Shown: positions 1-8,386 of the stretch, in pieces | Layout of the letters: every line of letters begins with the position of its first letter | Position numbering within the stretch: the first letter of the stretch is position 1 | Source: Amycolatopsis xylanica | GTDB taxonomy: Bacteria > Actinomycetota > Actinomycetes > Mycobacteriales > Pseudonocardiaceae | Reading direction: 5' to 3' | NCBI RefSeq assembly: GCF_900107045.1 | Contig: NZ_FNON01000013.1 | Span: forward strand, 62,001-126,000 | Length of the DNA stretch: 64,000 bases | Program-made: the position numbers and the translations under genes | Notes under the pieces: generated by a model | Told to the model about the DNA's origin: nothing | The model's input: the letters and a program-made list of their open reading frames with translations, nothing else | Databases searched by the model: none

Positions 1-1117
1 CGACATCTCCGTGTCGAGTGCGGGCGAGCCCGGCATCGCCCACGCCGTGCACCAGCTGACTTCGCTGCCGGTCGCGATCGAGGACCGGTTCGGCAACCTG
101 CGGGCCTGGGCCGGTCCCGGCAAGCCCGACCCGTACCCGAAGCCCCAGGCCCACCGGCGCGAGGAGCTGCTCAGGCGCGCCGCGGCGGTCCCGCACCCGG
201 TCCGGGAGAAGGATCGGGTGCTCTCGCTGGTCAAACCGCGGCATGAGGTGCTCGCCGTGGTGGCGCTCGTGGACCCGCACGACACCGTGGGCGGCCACGA
301 GATGTTCACGCTCGAATACGCGACGACGGTGCTGGCACTGGAACTGTCCCACCTGCGCAATCTCGCCGAGGTCGAGTTGCGCCTGCACCGTGACCTGGTC
401 GACGACCTGATCACCGGCACCGACGACGAGAGTGCCTACGCCCGCGCCGACGCGCTCGGGCACGACCTGCGCCGTGCGCATTGCGTGATCGTCGTCCGCT
501 GGGACGGCGAGCAGACCGACGACACCGTCGCCGAGGCCGTGGGCCGGGCGGCCGCGTCACTCCAGCTGAGCTCGATGATCTCGCGGCATTCGGGTGTGGT
601 GGTGGTCCTCGTCAGCGGGTGCCCGGAAGGCGGCACGCTGTATCGCCTGCTTGCGGATCACCTCGGCGGCACCGGCGCGGCCGGGATAGGTGGCCGCTGC
701 GACCGCCCCGGCGACTTTCCGAGGTCCTACTCGGAAGCGTTACGGGCGTTGGCCATCCGCCGGACGTCGGCGTCGCCCGAGGGTGCGACGACCTTCGACC
801 AGCTGGGCCTCTATCGCATTCTGGACAGCGGGGAAAATCGCGCCGACATCGTGGCGTACGTCCGGGAATGGCTGGGCAGGCTACTCGACTACGACGAGCA
901 CAAGAGCGCGGAACTGGTCCAGACGCTGGCGCAGTACCTCGACCGCGGCGGCCACTACGACGAGACCGCCTCCGCGCTGATGATCCACCGCAGCACCCTC
1001 CGCTACCGGCTGGGCCGGATCCGGGAGATCACGGGCCTCGACCTGACCGACGTCGACACCAAGCTCAACTTGCACGTGGCCGTCAGAGCGTGGAAGGTGC
1101 TCGGCGGCTCGGTGTGA
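1..1117 (+). CDS. PucR/CdaR-type transcriptional regulator, 5' end outside window
   Basis: This encodes a regulator of the PucR family. The last 60 residues form the characteristic C-terminal helix-turn-helix, with the core ALMIHRSTLRYRLGRIREI. The middle (about residues 120-300) looks like the GGDEF-like central region of these proteins. The frame is open to the left edge, and a GTG at position 11 is the first possible start inside the window. PucR proteins usually have more N-terminal sequence, so I treat the gene as 5' truncated by the window. It ends 6 nt before the stop of the convergent YihY gene. The ligand and target genes cannot be read from the sequence. Confidence 0.85.
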   Translation, partial: DISVSSAGEPGIAHAVHQLTSLPVAIEDRFGNLRAWAGPGKPDPYPKPQAHRREELLRRAAAVPHPVREKDRVLSLVKPRHEVLAVVALVDPHDTVGGHEMFTLEYATTVLALELSHLRNLAEVELRLHRDLVDDLITGTDDESAYARADALGHDLRRAHCVIVVRWDGEQTDDTVAEAVGRAAASLQLSSMISRHSGVVVVLVSGCPEGGTLYRLLADHLGGTGAAGIGGRCDRPGDFPRSYSEALRALAIRRTSASPEGATTFDQLGLYRILDSGENRADIVAYVREWLGRLLDYDEHKSAELVQTLAQYLDRGGHYDETASALMIHRSTLRYRLGRIREITGLDLTDVDTKLNLHVAVRAWKVLGGSV

Positions 1118-1123
1118 ACACGG

Positions 1124-2077
1124 CTAGGCCTCAGCGGCGCCGTCGAACCCTTCGGGTGCGTCACGTGGTGGCAAAAACGGTTCCTGCTCTTCCGAAGCCC
1201 CGGTTTCGATGCGCCGGGCCCTGGCCAGCTCGGCGTCGAATTCCGCGCCGAGCAGCACCGCGATGTTCGAGATCCACAGCCAGACCAGAAAGCCGATGAC
1301 CCCGCCGAGCGAGCCGTAAGTCTTGTTGTAGGAAGAGAAATTCGCGACATAGAGAGCGAAAGCGCCGGAGACGAGCACCCACAGCACCACGGCCAGCAGG
1401 CCGCCTGGACTCAGCCAGCGGAATCCCGGCGACTCGACGTTCGGCGCGGCCCAATACAGCAGCGCGAACGCCAGGCTCACCAAAAGGGCGATGACCGGCC
1501 ACTTCGCGATCTCCCAGATCAGGATCCCGGTCGAGCCGATGCCCAGCGCGTGCCCGGCGCGGTCGGCGATCGCGCCGGTCGCCACGACCCCTGCCGCGCA
1601 CAACGCCAGCAGCAGGACCACCGCGAGGGTCAGCCCGACCCGCAACGGCAGTGTCTTCCAGAGCGGGCGGCCTTCGGGCATCTCGTAGATCGAGTTGGCC
1701 GCTCGCATGAACCCGCCCACATAGGCCGACGCGGACCACAGCGCGCCGAGCAGCCCGATGATGGCCAGCGGACCGGCGAGTCCCTTCGACTGCTGGAGTT
1801 CACGGAGCGCGTTCCCGATGATTTCCTTGCCCTGCCCGGGAACGAGCGCGTTCACGTTGTCGATCAGGGTCTGGGTCGCTGACGGGCCGAGCAGGCCGAG
1901 CACCGACGTCAACACGATCACCGCCGGGAAGAGCGACAGGAACGCGTAGTAGGTCAGCGCCGCCGCCCAGTCGGTGAGATTGTCCTCGTTGAATTCCGAA
2001 ACCGTGCGTTTCAGCACGCCCCACCACGACCGCCGGGACAGATCGGTGGGGCCTTCCGGGGCTTTGCGAGCCGTCAT
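1124..2077 (-). CDS. YihY/BrkB family inner-membrane protein
   Basis: This 317-residue protein belongs to the YihY (formerly ribonuclease BN-like) membrane family, whose biochemical role is unsettled. It shows about six hydrophobic segments. The family hallmark ALTYYAFLSLFPAVIVLTS lies near residue 40, and GSLGGVIGFLVWLWISN lies near the C-terminus. The tail is rich in Glu and Pro and probably cytoplasmic. The ATG at 2077 follows a purine-rich stretch and lies 9 nt after a GGGTAT box, which suggests a very short leader. It converges with the PucR gene and is not in an operon. Family assignment is firm and function is not. Confidence 0.9.
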   Translation of the reverse strand: MTARKAPEGPTDLSRRSWWGVLKRTVSEFNEDNLTDWAAALTYYAFLSLFPAVIVLTSVLGLLGPSATQTLIDNVNALVPGQGKEIIGNALRELQQSKGLAGPLAIIGLLGALWSASAYVGGFMRAANSIYEMPEGRPLWKTLPLRVGLTLAVVLLLALCAAGVVATGAIADRAGHALGIGSTGILIWEIAKWPVIALLVSLAFALLYWAAPNVESPGFRWLSPGGLLAVVLWVLVSGAFALYVANFSSYNKTYGSLGGVIGFLVWLWISNIAVLLGAEFDAELARARRIETGASEEQEPFLPPRDAPEGFDGAAEA

Positions 2078-2086
2078 CCCCTCGCT

Positions 2087-2111
2087 ATACCCACCAGCGC
2101 GCGGACCACAC
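2087..2111 (-). promoter_or_regulatory. SigB/SigF-type promoter of the YihY gene
   Basis: On the minus strand GTGT is followed by 15 nt and GGGTAT. This fits the GNNT-N14-16-GGGTA pattern of actinobacterial stress sigma factors. The -10 box ends 9 nt before the ATG at 2077. The -35 match is weak, and the call relies on the same arrangement recurring at several other genes nearby. Confidence 0.45.
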
Positions 2112-2148
2112 CATGTTTATTTCAGCGCGCAACGGCAATCACCCCGCA

Positions 2149-3129
2149 ATGGAGTCGACGACGCCCTCGCTCAAGGTGCTGGTCTGGCACGTGCACGGCT
2201 CTTGGACGACGTCGTTCGTCCAAGGACCTCACCAGTACCTGCTGCCGGTGCTCACCGGGGACAGCCAGTGGGGCCGGGGCCGCTGCGGCCGCGATTGGCC
2301 CGATTCCGTGGTGGAAGTGCCCGTGTCCGACCTCGGGCACACCCCCGTGGACGTGGTGATCCTGCAGCGGCCGGAGGAGCTGGAACTCGCACAGCGCTGG
2401 CTTCGCCGCCGCCCCGGTGAAGACGTGCCCGCCGTCTACGTCGAGCACAACACGCCACGCGGGCGCGCCGTCACCAGCAGGCACCCGCTCGCCGGGCGCG
2501 ACGACATCCCGATCGTCCACGTCACGCATTTCAACGAGCTGATGTGGGACAGCGGCATCGCGCCGACCGTGGTCATCCCGCACGGCATCCCCGATCCCGG
2601 TCACCAGTACACCGGCGAGCTGCCGTCGGCGGTGACGATGATCAACGAGCCGCTGCGCCGATGGCGGGTCACCGGCACCGATCTGCTGCCCGCGTTCGCC
2701 GAGTCGGCGCCGATCGACGTGTTCGGCATGGGCACGGAGACACTCGCCGACCTGCCGGGCGCCGCGGGCCGGATTCGCGGGCTGGGCGACCTCCGCACGG
2801 CGGAGCTGCATCGGGAGGCGGCGCGGCGGCGGGTCTACCTGCACACCGCGCGGTGGACCTCGCTCGGGCTTTCCCTGCTGGAAGCCATGCACCTGGGGAT
2901 GCCCGTGGTGGCGCTGGGCACCACGGAGTCGATGCTGGCCGTCCCGCCCGAGGCCGGTGTGCTCTCCACGGACGTCACCGTGCTCGCGGGCGCGCTGCGG
3001 GAGATGGTGCACGAGCCGGATCTCGCCGCGCTGACCGGGAAATCGGCGCGCGAGTTCGCGCTGCGGCATTTCGGCCTGTCCCGGTTTCTCGGCGACTGGG
3101 ACCACCTGCTCGGCGAGGTGCGCCGATGA
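2149..3129 (+). CDS. glycosyltransferase, GT-B fold (GT4-like)
   Basis: This is a probable retaining glycosyltransferase. The C-terminal half has the sugar-nucleotide side of a GT-B enzyme, with the stretch SLGLSLLEAMHLGMPVVALG corresponding to the E-x7-E region. The N-terminal half begins with LKVLVWHVHGSW, a typical first Rossmann strand. No signal peptide or membrane segment is visible, so it is likely cytosolic. I chose the ATG at 2149 (326 residues). An in-frame ATG at 2113 is possible and neither has a clear ribosome binding site. The stop overlaps the next gene as ATGA, so the two glycosyltransferases are translationally coupled. The donor sugar is unknown; position beside the heptose locus suggests surface glycan work. 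Confidence 0.82.
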   Translation: MESTTPSLKVLVWHVHGSWTTSFVQGPHQYLLPVLTGDSQWGRGRCGRDWPDSVVEVPVSDLGHTPVDVVILQRPEELELAQRWLRRRPGEDVPAVYVEHNTPRGRAVTSRHPLAGRDDIPIVHVTHFNELMWDSGIAPTVVIPHGIPDPGHQYTGELPSAVTMINEPLRRWRVTGTDLLPAFAESAPIDVFGMGTETLADLPGAAGRIRGLGDLRTAELHREAARRRVYLHTARWTSLGLSLLEAMHLGMPVVALGTTESMLAVPPEAGVLSTDVTVLAGALREMVHEPDLAALTGKSAREFALRHFGLSRFLGDWDHLLGEVRR

Positions 3130-4331
3130 GGATCTCGATGGTGTCCGAGCACGCGAACCCGCTGGCCGCGCTCGGCGACGTCGACGCGGGCGGGCAGAAC
3201 GTGCACGTCGCCGAGCTGTCCGCGGCGCTGAGCCGTCGCGGGCACGCCGTCACCGTCTACACCCGGCGCGACGATCCCGATCAGCCGGAGCAACGCCGGG
3301 TCCGCGCGGGCTACCGGGTGGTCCACGTGCCGGCCGGGCCGCCGCGGCCGATACCCAAGGACGAGCTACTGCCGTTCATGGTCCGGTTCGGTGACTTCCT
3401 GCGTGAACGCTGGACGGCCACCCCGCCGGACGTGGTGCACGGGCATTTCTGGATGTCCGGCCTGGCCTGCCTGCACGCGACCGCCGGGCTCGGCATCCCG
3501 GTGGTACAGACCTTTCACGCGCTCGGCGTGGTGAAACGCCGCCATCAGGGCGACAACGACACCAGCCCGGCCGATCGGGTCCGGCTGGAGCGGCTGATCG
3601 GGCGCAAGGTCGCCCGGATCGCCGCGACCTGCTCCGACGAGGTGTTCGAGCTGATCCGGCTGGGCGTGCCCCGCGCGAACGTGTCGGTCGTGCCCTGCGG
3701 CGTGGCGCTCGACCGGTTCAGCCAAGACGGCCCGCGCGCGGCCACCCGGTTTCGCCGCCGCCTGGTCGCGGTCGGCAGGCTGGTGCCACGCAAGGGTTTC
3801 GACATCGCGATCGCGGCGCTGCCCCGGCTGCCCGGCACCGAGCTGGTGATCGCGGGCGGTCCCGAGAACGGGCGGCTGAAGGACGACCCCGAAGCCCGCA
3901 GGCTGCTCGCGCTGGCGGGCAAGCTGGGCGTGCGCGACCGGGTCCGCCTGGCCGGTCAGGTCGGCCGCAAGGACATGCCCGCCCTGCTGCGCTCCGCCGA
4001 CGCGGTCGTGTGCACACCCTGGTACGAACCGTTCGGCATCGTGCCGCTGGAGGCGATGGCCTGCGGCGTCCCGGTGATCGCCGCGGCCGTCGGCGGGCTC
4101 ATCGACACGGTCGTCGACGGCGTCACCGGGCTCCACGTCCCGCCCCGCCGTCCGGACAAGGTCGCCGAGGCGGCTGGCCGCCTGTTCGCCGACCCGGCCG
4201 TCCGCGACACCTTCGGCCTCGCAGGCCAAGACCGCACCCGTTCCCGGTATTCGTGGGACCGCGTCGCCGCGGACACGCTGCGCGTCTACGACCGAGTACT
4301 CGCCGACCTCCGCAAAGAGGCCACCCGCTGA
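3126..4331 (+). CDS. glycosyltransferase family 4
   Basis: This 401-residue protein is a GT4 glycosyltransferase. Its N-terminus carries DVDAGGQNVHVAELSAALSR, the glycine-rich acceptor loop typical of sucrose-phosphate-synthase/MshA-like enzymes. EPFGIVPLEAMACGVPVIAA near residue 300 is the E-x7-E donor-site motif. The ATG overlaps the previous stop by 4 nt. A longer in-frame extension upstream lies antisense-like over the preceding gene and is not real. The gene ends just before a cluster of palindromic repeats and converges with the GT2 gene at 4717. Substrates are unknown. Confidence 0.88.
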   Translation: MRISMVSEHANPLAALGDVDAGGQNVHVAELSAALSRRGHAVTVYTRRDDPDQPEQRRVRAGYRVVHVPAGPPRPIPKDELLPFMVRFGDFLRERWTATPPDVVHGHFWMSGLACLHATAGLGIPVVQTFHALGVVKRRHQGDNDTSPADRVRLERLIGRKVARIAATCSDEVFELIRLGVPRANVSVVPCGVALDRFSQDGPRAATRFRRRLVAVGRLVPRKGFDIAIAALPRLPGTELVIAGGPENGRLKDDPEARRLLALAGKLGVRDRVRLAGQVGRKDMPALLRSADAVVCTPWYEPFGIVPLEAMACGVPVIAAAVGGLIDTVVDGVTGLHVPPRRPDKVAEAAGRLFADPAVRDTFGLAGQDRTRSRYSWDRVAADTLRVYDRVLADLRKEATR

Positions 4332-4337
4332 CTTCGA

Positions 4338-4712
4338 GTCGTGAGTGTTCCGGCCGGTTCTAGCGGACCGGTATTTGTCGACTTACCACGCGAGTCTCGG
4401 CGCGAGTGGAAGGTTTGCTCCGTTAGATGCAGAAATTCTTCCACTCGCTCGGACTCATCCACCCTGGGCACGTGACAAGGGCCGCCCTTGCAACGCTGTG
4501 GGTGACAAAGGCCGCCCTTGTCACCCAGGCCGGGGCCCGGCCTGTGGGAAACGGAGCGTTGAACGCCTCGTTTCCCACACACCACCACACATAAGTCACT
4601 GTCGTTCCGCTGAGCGTGACACAAGCCCCGTTCGTGCGGTTCCCGACGAGGCCAGGCTGACGGGGGTCGTGAGTGTTCCGGCCGGTTCTAACCGGCCTAA
4701 ACACTCACGACC
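4338..4712. repeat. composite palindromic repeat module, copy 1
   Basis: This 385-nt convergent spacer has no gene and is filled with repeats. In order it holds: a degenerate half palindrome beginning gtcgtgagtgttccggccgg and leading to gtatttg (4338-4378); a hairpin with 10-bp arms around the core gttagatgcag (4402-4448); two caagggc-type palindromes (4476-4490 and 4500-4526); the string ccccgttcgtgc (about 4626-4637); and a full palindrome (4662-4712). The same elements recur in the same order at 25777-26117. The gene-free location and symmetry suggest an extragenic palindromic family, with possible terminator or mRNA-end function. Confidence 0.75.
4402..4448. repeat. hairpin with gttagatgcag core
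   Basis: Arms gcgagtggaa (4402-4411) and ttccactcgc (4439-4448) are perfectly complementary. The loop carries ggtttgctccgttagatgc. The core recurs at 25594-25644 (inverted) and 25849-25899. Confidence 0.75.
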
Positions 4713-4720
4713 CCTGTCAG
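4657..4720. terminator. bidirectional terminator-like palindrome between convergent genes
   Basis: A long dyad reads ctgacgggggtcgtgagtgtt on the left, in effect, and aacactcacgacccctgtcag on the right, around a ggccggttctaaccggcc centre. It reaches the stop codon of the GT2 gene on the minus strand. No T-run follows, so intrinsic termination is plausible but not proven. Closely related palindromes lie at 26084-26117 and 33126-33171. Confidence 0.55.
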
Positions 4721-5607
4721 CCGACGTAGCGGCGGGCTCGGGAATGGCGTTGCGAGTGTTCGAGCAGGCAGAGTCCGCGCTCGACCGAGCGCGGCACGAC
4801 GGCCCGGCTTCGCAGCACCCAGCCCGCCGAGCGCAAGGCCTCCCACACCGCAGCCACGGTGAAGCGGTCCAGCGGAGCGGAGCTCAGGACGCGTGCGGAG
4901 CCGCGGAGCGCGCTCCGGAGCGGACGGCGGAGCCAGAGTGTCCACAAGGTGTTGCGGATGCCGAGCTGGCGGCGGCGGGTGGGGTCGCGGGTGACCGAAG
5001 GCGCGTGGTGGATGACGACGTCCTCGGCCCAGACCATCCACCAGCCGCGGGCGGCCAGGTCGAGCGCGAGCAGCTCTTCCTCGCCGCCCAGCCACATCCG
5101 CTCGCAGAAGCCGCCTGCCCCGGTGAACGCCGACACGCGGAACATCGACAGGCCCGCCATCACGCCGAGCAGGGCGGGGCCGGGCAGCCACGCGGGGCCC
5201 GGCACCGGGGAATGGCGGACCTCGGGGGTGATCGGGTCCTCGGTCAGCTCGGGTTCGACCAGGCAGCGGCCGGTGACCGAGGCGAGCCCGGGGTACTGGT
5301 CCAGCAGATCGGCCGCCCTGGTGAGCGCGCCGGGTTGCCAGCGGGTGTCGTCGTCGCAGAAGGCGACATACGGGGTCGAGACCCGGCGTACCGCGAGGTT
5401 GCGACCGACCGCGCCGAGGTTGCGGTCCGCGCGGATCAGGGTGACCGACGGGAACGAGCGGGCGACGGCGTCGGCCGATCCGTCGGTGGAGCCGTTGTCC
5501 ACCAGGATGATCGGGGCGGCGTCGGGAAGTCCGGTCATCTGGCGCAGTGTCTTCATGAGCTCGGCGCGCCGGTTGTGGGTGATCATCACGACGGTTACCC
5601 GGGTCAT
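4717..5607 (-). CDS. glycosyltransferase family 2
   Basis: This 296-residue protein is a GT-A fold family 2 glycosyltransferase. It begins MTRVTVVMITHNRRAEL, has DNGSTDGS near residue 37 and FCDDDTRW (the DxD metal and donor site) near residue 92. A later stretch, GGEEELLALDLAARGW, matches the ED-containing acceptor motif. There are no membrane segments. The ATG at 5607 overlaps the stop of the upstream gene by 4 nt. It is a paralogue of that gene, so the two probably arose by duplication. A much longer frame reaching 6456 is the antisense-like shadow of its neighbour. Donor and acceptor are unknown. Confidence 0.87.
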   Translation of the reverse strand: MTRVTVVMITHNRRAELMKTLRQMTGLPDAAPIILVDNGSTDGSADAVARSFPSVTLIRADRNLGAVGRNLAVRRVSTPYVAFCDDDTRWQPGALTRAADLLDQYPGLASVTGRCLVEPELTEDPITPEVRHSPVPGPAWLPGPALLGVMAGLSMFRVSAFTGAGGFCERMWLGGEEELLALDLAARGWWMVWAEDVVIHHAPSVTRDPTRRRQLGIRNTLWTLWLRRPLRSALRGSARVLSSAPLDRFTVAAVWEALRSAGWVLRSRAVVPRSVERGLCLLEHSQRHSRARRYVG

Positions 5608-6440
5608 CGTTCCAGCATCCCGATCTGACGCTCCACTTCGGACGGTAGTTTCCGGCGTCGCGCCAAGGCTTTCGGCAGTCGCCACAACGCTCCCGCCAGC
5701 GCGCGCGGCTCGGTGAGCAGTCCGGCGGCGGCGCGGAACCCGGCGGGCCACGGACGGCGCATCCAGGTGATCAACGCGTTGTTGCGCGCCTCCAGGACGG
5801 ACCGTTTTCCCGGCGCGCGCAGCGTGGACGGGTGATGGTGGGCTTTGAGTGCCGCGACGTAGCACAGACCCCAGCCTGCCGCCGCGAGATCGTAGGACAG
5901 CAGCCGTTCCTCTGCGCCGAAGTGCAGCACCGGGCTGAAGCCGCCCGCCGCGCGGAAGGCGTGCACGCGGACGACGGCCGAGCAGGCCAGGAAACCGAGC
6001 ACCGACGGGCCCGGCAGATCCGCGCTGCGGCCCAGCGGGCTCGACTCGAGCGCTTCGGTGATCTCGTCGGGCCGGTGCTCCGGGCCGACCAGGGTCTGCG
6101 CCGCCAGCAGCCCGGCGCGTGGATGCTCGTCGAGCAGTTTTTCGGCCAGTGGCAACGCGTCCGGAGCCCACCAGGAATCGTCGTCGCTGAACGCGACGTA
6201 GGGCGTCTCGGCGAGCGCGACGCCCAGATTCCGCGCGGTGGCGCCGAGATTCCGCCGCAGCCGCACGACGCGCACCCCTGGGAACTCGGCGGCGCGGGCG
6301 GCCGTGTCGTCGCGGGACGCGTTGTCGAGGACGAGGACCGGCGGGCGCGGGCGCAGCACGTGCAGCTCGGCCAGTGTCCTGGCGAGTTCCGGCGCGCGGT
6401 CGCGGGTGGCGATCACCACGGTCGTCCTGGCCTCGGTCAT
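5604..6440 (-). CDS. glycosyltransferase family 2
   Basis: This 278-residue protein is a GT2 enzyme, paralogous to the one at 4717-5607. Visible motifs are VVIATRDRAPELART at the N-terminus, DNASRDDT near residue 38, FSDDDSWW (DxD) near residue 92 and FGAEERLLSYDLAAAGW near residue 185. Start and stop overlap both neighbours by 4 nt, so it is the middle gene of a three-gene leftward operon behind the pyruvyl-transferase-like gene. It probably adds sugars to the surface glycan whose precursors are made by the divergent operon. Confidence 0.87.
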   Translation of the reverse strand: MTEARTTVVIATRDRAPELARTLAELHVLRPRPPVLVLDNASRDDTAARAAEFPGVRVVRLRRNLGATARNLGVALAETPYVAFSDDDSWWAPDALPLAEKLLDEHPRAGLLAAQTLVGPEHRPDEITEALESSPLGRSADLPGPSVLGFLACSAVVRVHAFRAAGGFSPVLHFGAEERLLSYDLAAAGWGLCYVAALKAHHHPSTLRAPGKRSVLEARNNALITWMRRPWPAGFRAAAGLLTEPRALAGALWRLPKALARRRKLPSEVERQIGMLER

Positions 6441-7315
6441 CCGGCCTCCAGTTCACCCAGAAGTTCGGTCAGCAGCGGTTCGGCCTGGTCCATCCGATGG
6501 GCCGCCGCGAGCGCCCGGCCCGCGTCCGAAAGACACCAGCTCCCCCAGCCGTCCAGCTTTTCACCGCTGAGCGCGTCCTCGGCGCTCACGCAGGCGGGCC
6601 AGTCCAGCGCACCGGCCTGCGCGGTGACCTTGCCACCGCCGTCGACCGGGTCGACGGCCAGCACCGGCAGGCCGCACCGCAGACCCAGCACGAGGCCGTG
6701 CAGGCGGGTGGTGACCAGTGCGTCCACTTTGGACAAGAGTGAAAGGAACTGCCCCGGCGTCGCGGCGTGCCGCCAGTCCTGACTGTCGAGCCGGGTGTCC
6801 AGCGGCAGGCGTGCGCAATCGACGTTCAGCAGCCAAGTCGTGATCGCCTCGTGCACCCGATCATGCCTGCCCCGTCCACCGTACTCGCGCTGGCCGGGCG
6901 CCAGCACGACACCGATCACCGGCACCAGGTCCACAGTGGACACGGCCGACAGATCCTGGCGCGCGCCGCCGACGCCGTCTCTGGCCAGCACCCGATGGAA
7001 GCCGCGCACCGCCGGATCGGCCACGTCCAGCACCGACACGCCGACCGCGATCCGACGGCAGCGCGCGTACCGCTCGTGCAGCGCCAGCAGCGACGCGCCG
7101 TGCACGGGCCCGCACACGAAGACCACGTGCGAGTACCTCGCGGGATCGGCGTCCTCGATGCTCAGCGCGCCCGGCGCGAAGACCGGGCTCCACGCCAGGT
7201 CGTGCTCGACACCGGCGGCGGTCAGCGCCTCGGACACCCTCCGCATGCTCAGCACGTCACCCGCGGTCGCTTCGCCGTGCGTGAAGCTGGGCCAGCCGGC
7301 CAGCAGAATCCGCAT
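6437..7315 (-). CDS. polysaccharide pyruvyl transferase family protein
   Basis: This 292-residue protein resembles the polysaccharide pyruvyl transferase family, which adds pyruvate ketals to sugars or, in variants, acts in other glycan steps. The diagnostic region is VDALVTTRLHGLVLGLRCGL near residue 205, followed by LPVLAVDPVDGGGKV. The N-terminus MRILLAGWPSFTHGEATAGD matches the usual first strand. It is first in the leftward operon. A promoter-like GTTT-N16-GGGTAA lies 9 nt from the ATG and no ribosome binding site is visible, which suggests a leaderless or nearly leaderless mRNA. Family assignment is good and the reaction is inferred. Confidence 0.83.
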   Translation of the reverse strand: MRILLAGWPSFTHGEATAGDVLSMRRVSEALTAAGVEHDLAWSPVFAPGALSIEDADPARYSHVVFVCGPVHGASLLALHERYARCRRIAVGVSVLDVADPAVRGFHRVLARDGVGGARQDLSAVSTVDLVPVIGVVLAPGQREYGGRGRHDRVHEAITTWLLNVDCARLPLDTRLDSQDWRHAATPGQFLSLLSKVDALVTTRLHGLVLGLRCGLPVLAVDPVDGGGKVTAQAGALDWPACVSAEDALSGEKLDGWGSWCLSDAGRALAAAHRMDQAEPLLTELLGELEAG

Positions 7316-7322
7316 GTGCGGC

Positions 7323-7348
7323 GCTTACCCGTGGCCGAGGCCGGGTAA
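7323..7348 (+). promoter_or_regulatory. SigB/SigF-type promoter, epimerase gene
   Basis: The plus strand reads GCTT, 16 nt, GGGTAA, and the ATG follows 10 nt later at 7359. The box ttaccc (7325-7330) of the opposite promoter lies within this one. The 26-nt site is a near-perfect dyad. Confidence 0.5.
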
Positions 7349-7350
7349 AC
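7325..7350 (-). promoter_or_regulatory. SigB/SigF-type promoter, leftward glycan operon
   Basis: The minus strand reads GTTT, 16 nt, GGGTAA. The -10 box ends 9 nt before the ATG at 7315. It overlaps the rightward promoter almost completely, so the two operons share one symmetrical control site. Confidence 0.55.
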
Positions 7351-7358
7351 GGACCGGC

Positions 7359-8294
<936 letters not shown>

Positions 8295-8325
8295 GTAGCG
8301 ACGCCCAGGGGTTTCTCCTCGATTC

Positions 8326-8350
8326 GTTTAGGCGTGGTTCCACTGGGTAA
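8326..8350 (+). promoter_or_regulatory. SigB/SigF-type promoter of the carbamoyltransferase-heptose operon
   Basis: GTTT (8326-8329), 15 nt, GGGTAA (8345-8350) match the stress-sigma consensus. The GTG start at 8387 is 36 nt further on and has an AGGAAGG ribosome binding site. Confidence 0.5.
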
Positions 8351-8386
8351 CGCTGTCGGACCAAGCCCGAGCAGGAAGGTCACCCC

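Noticed and set aside
4338..4712. Possible CRISPR array
   Set aside because: Repeats are of several unrelated types with no regular spacing or unique spacers, and no cas gene is present. They are extragenic palindromes.
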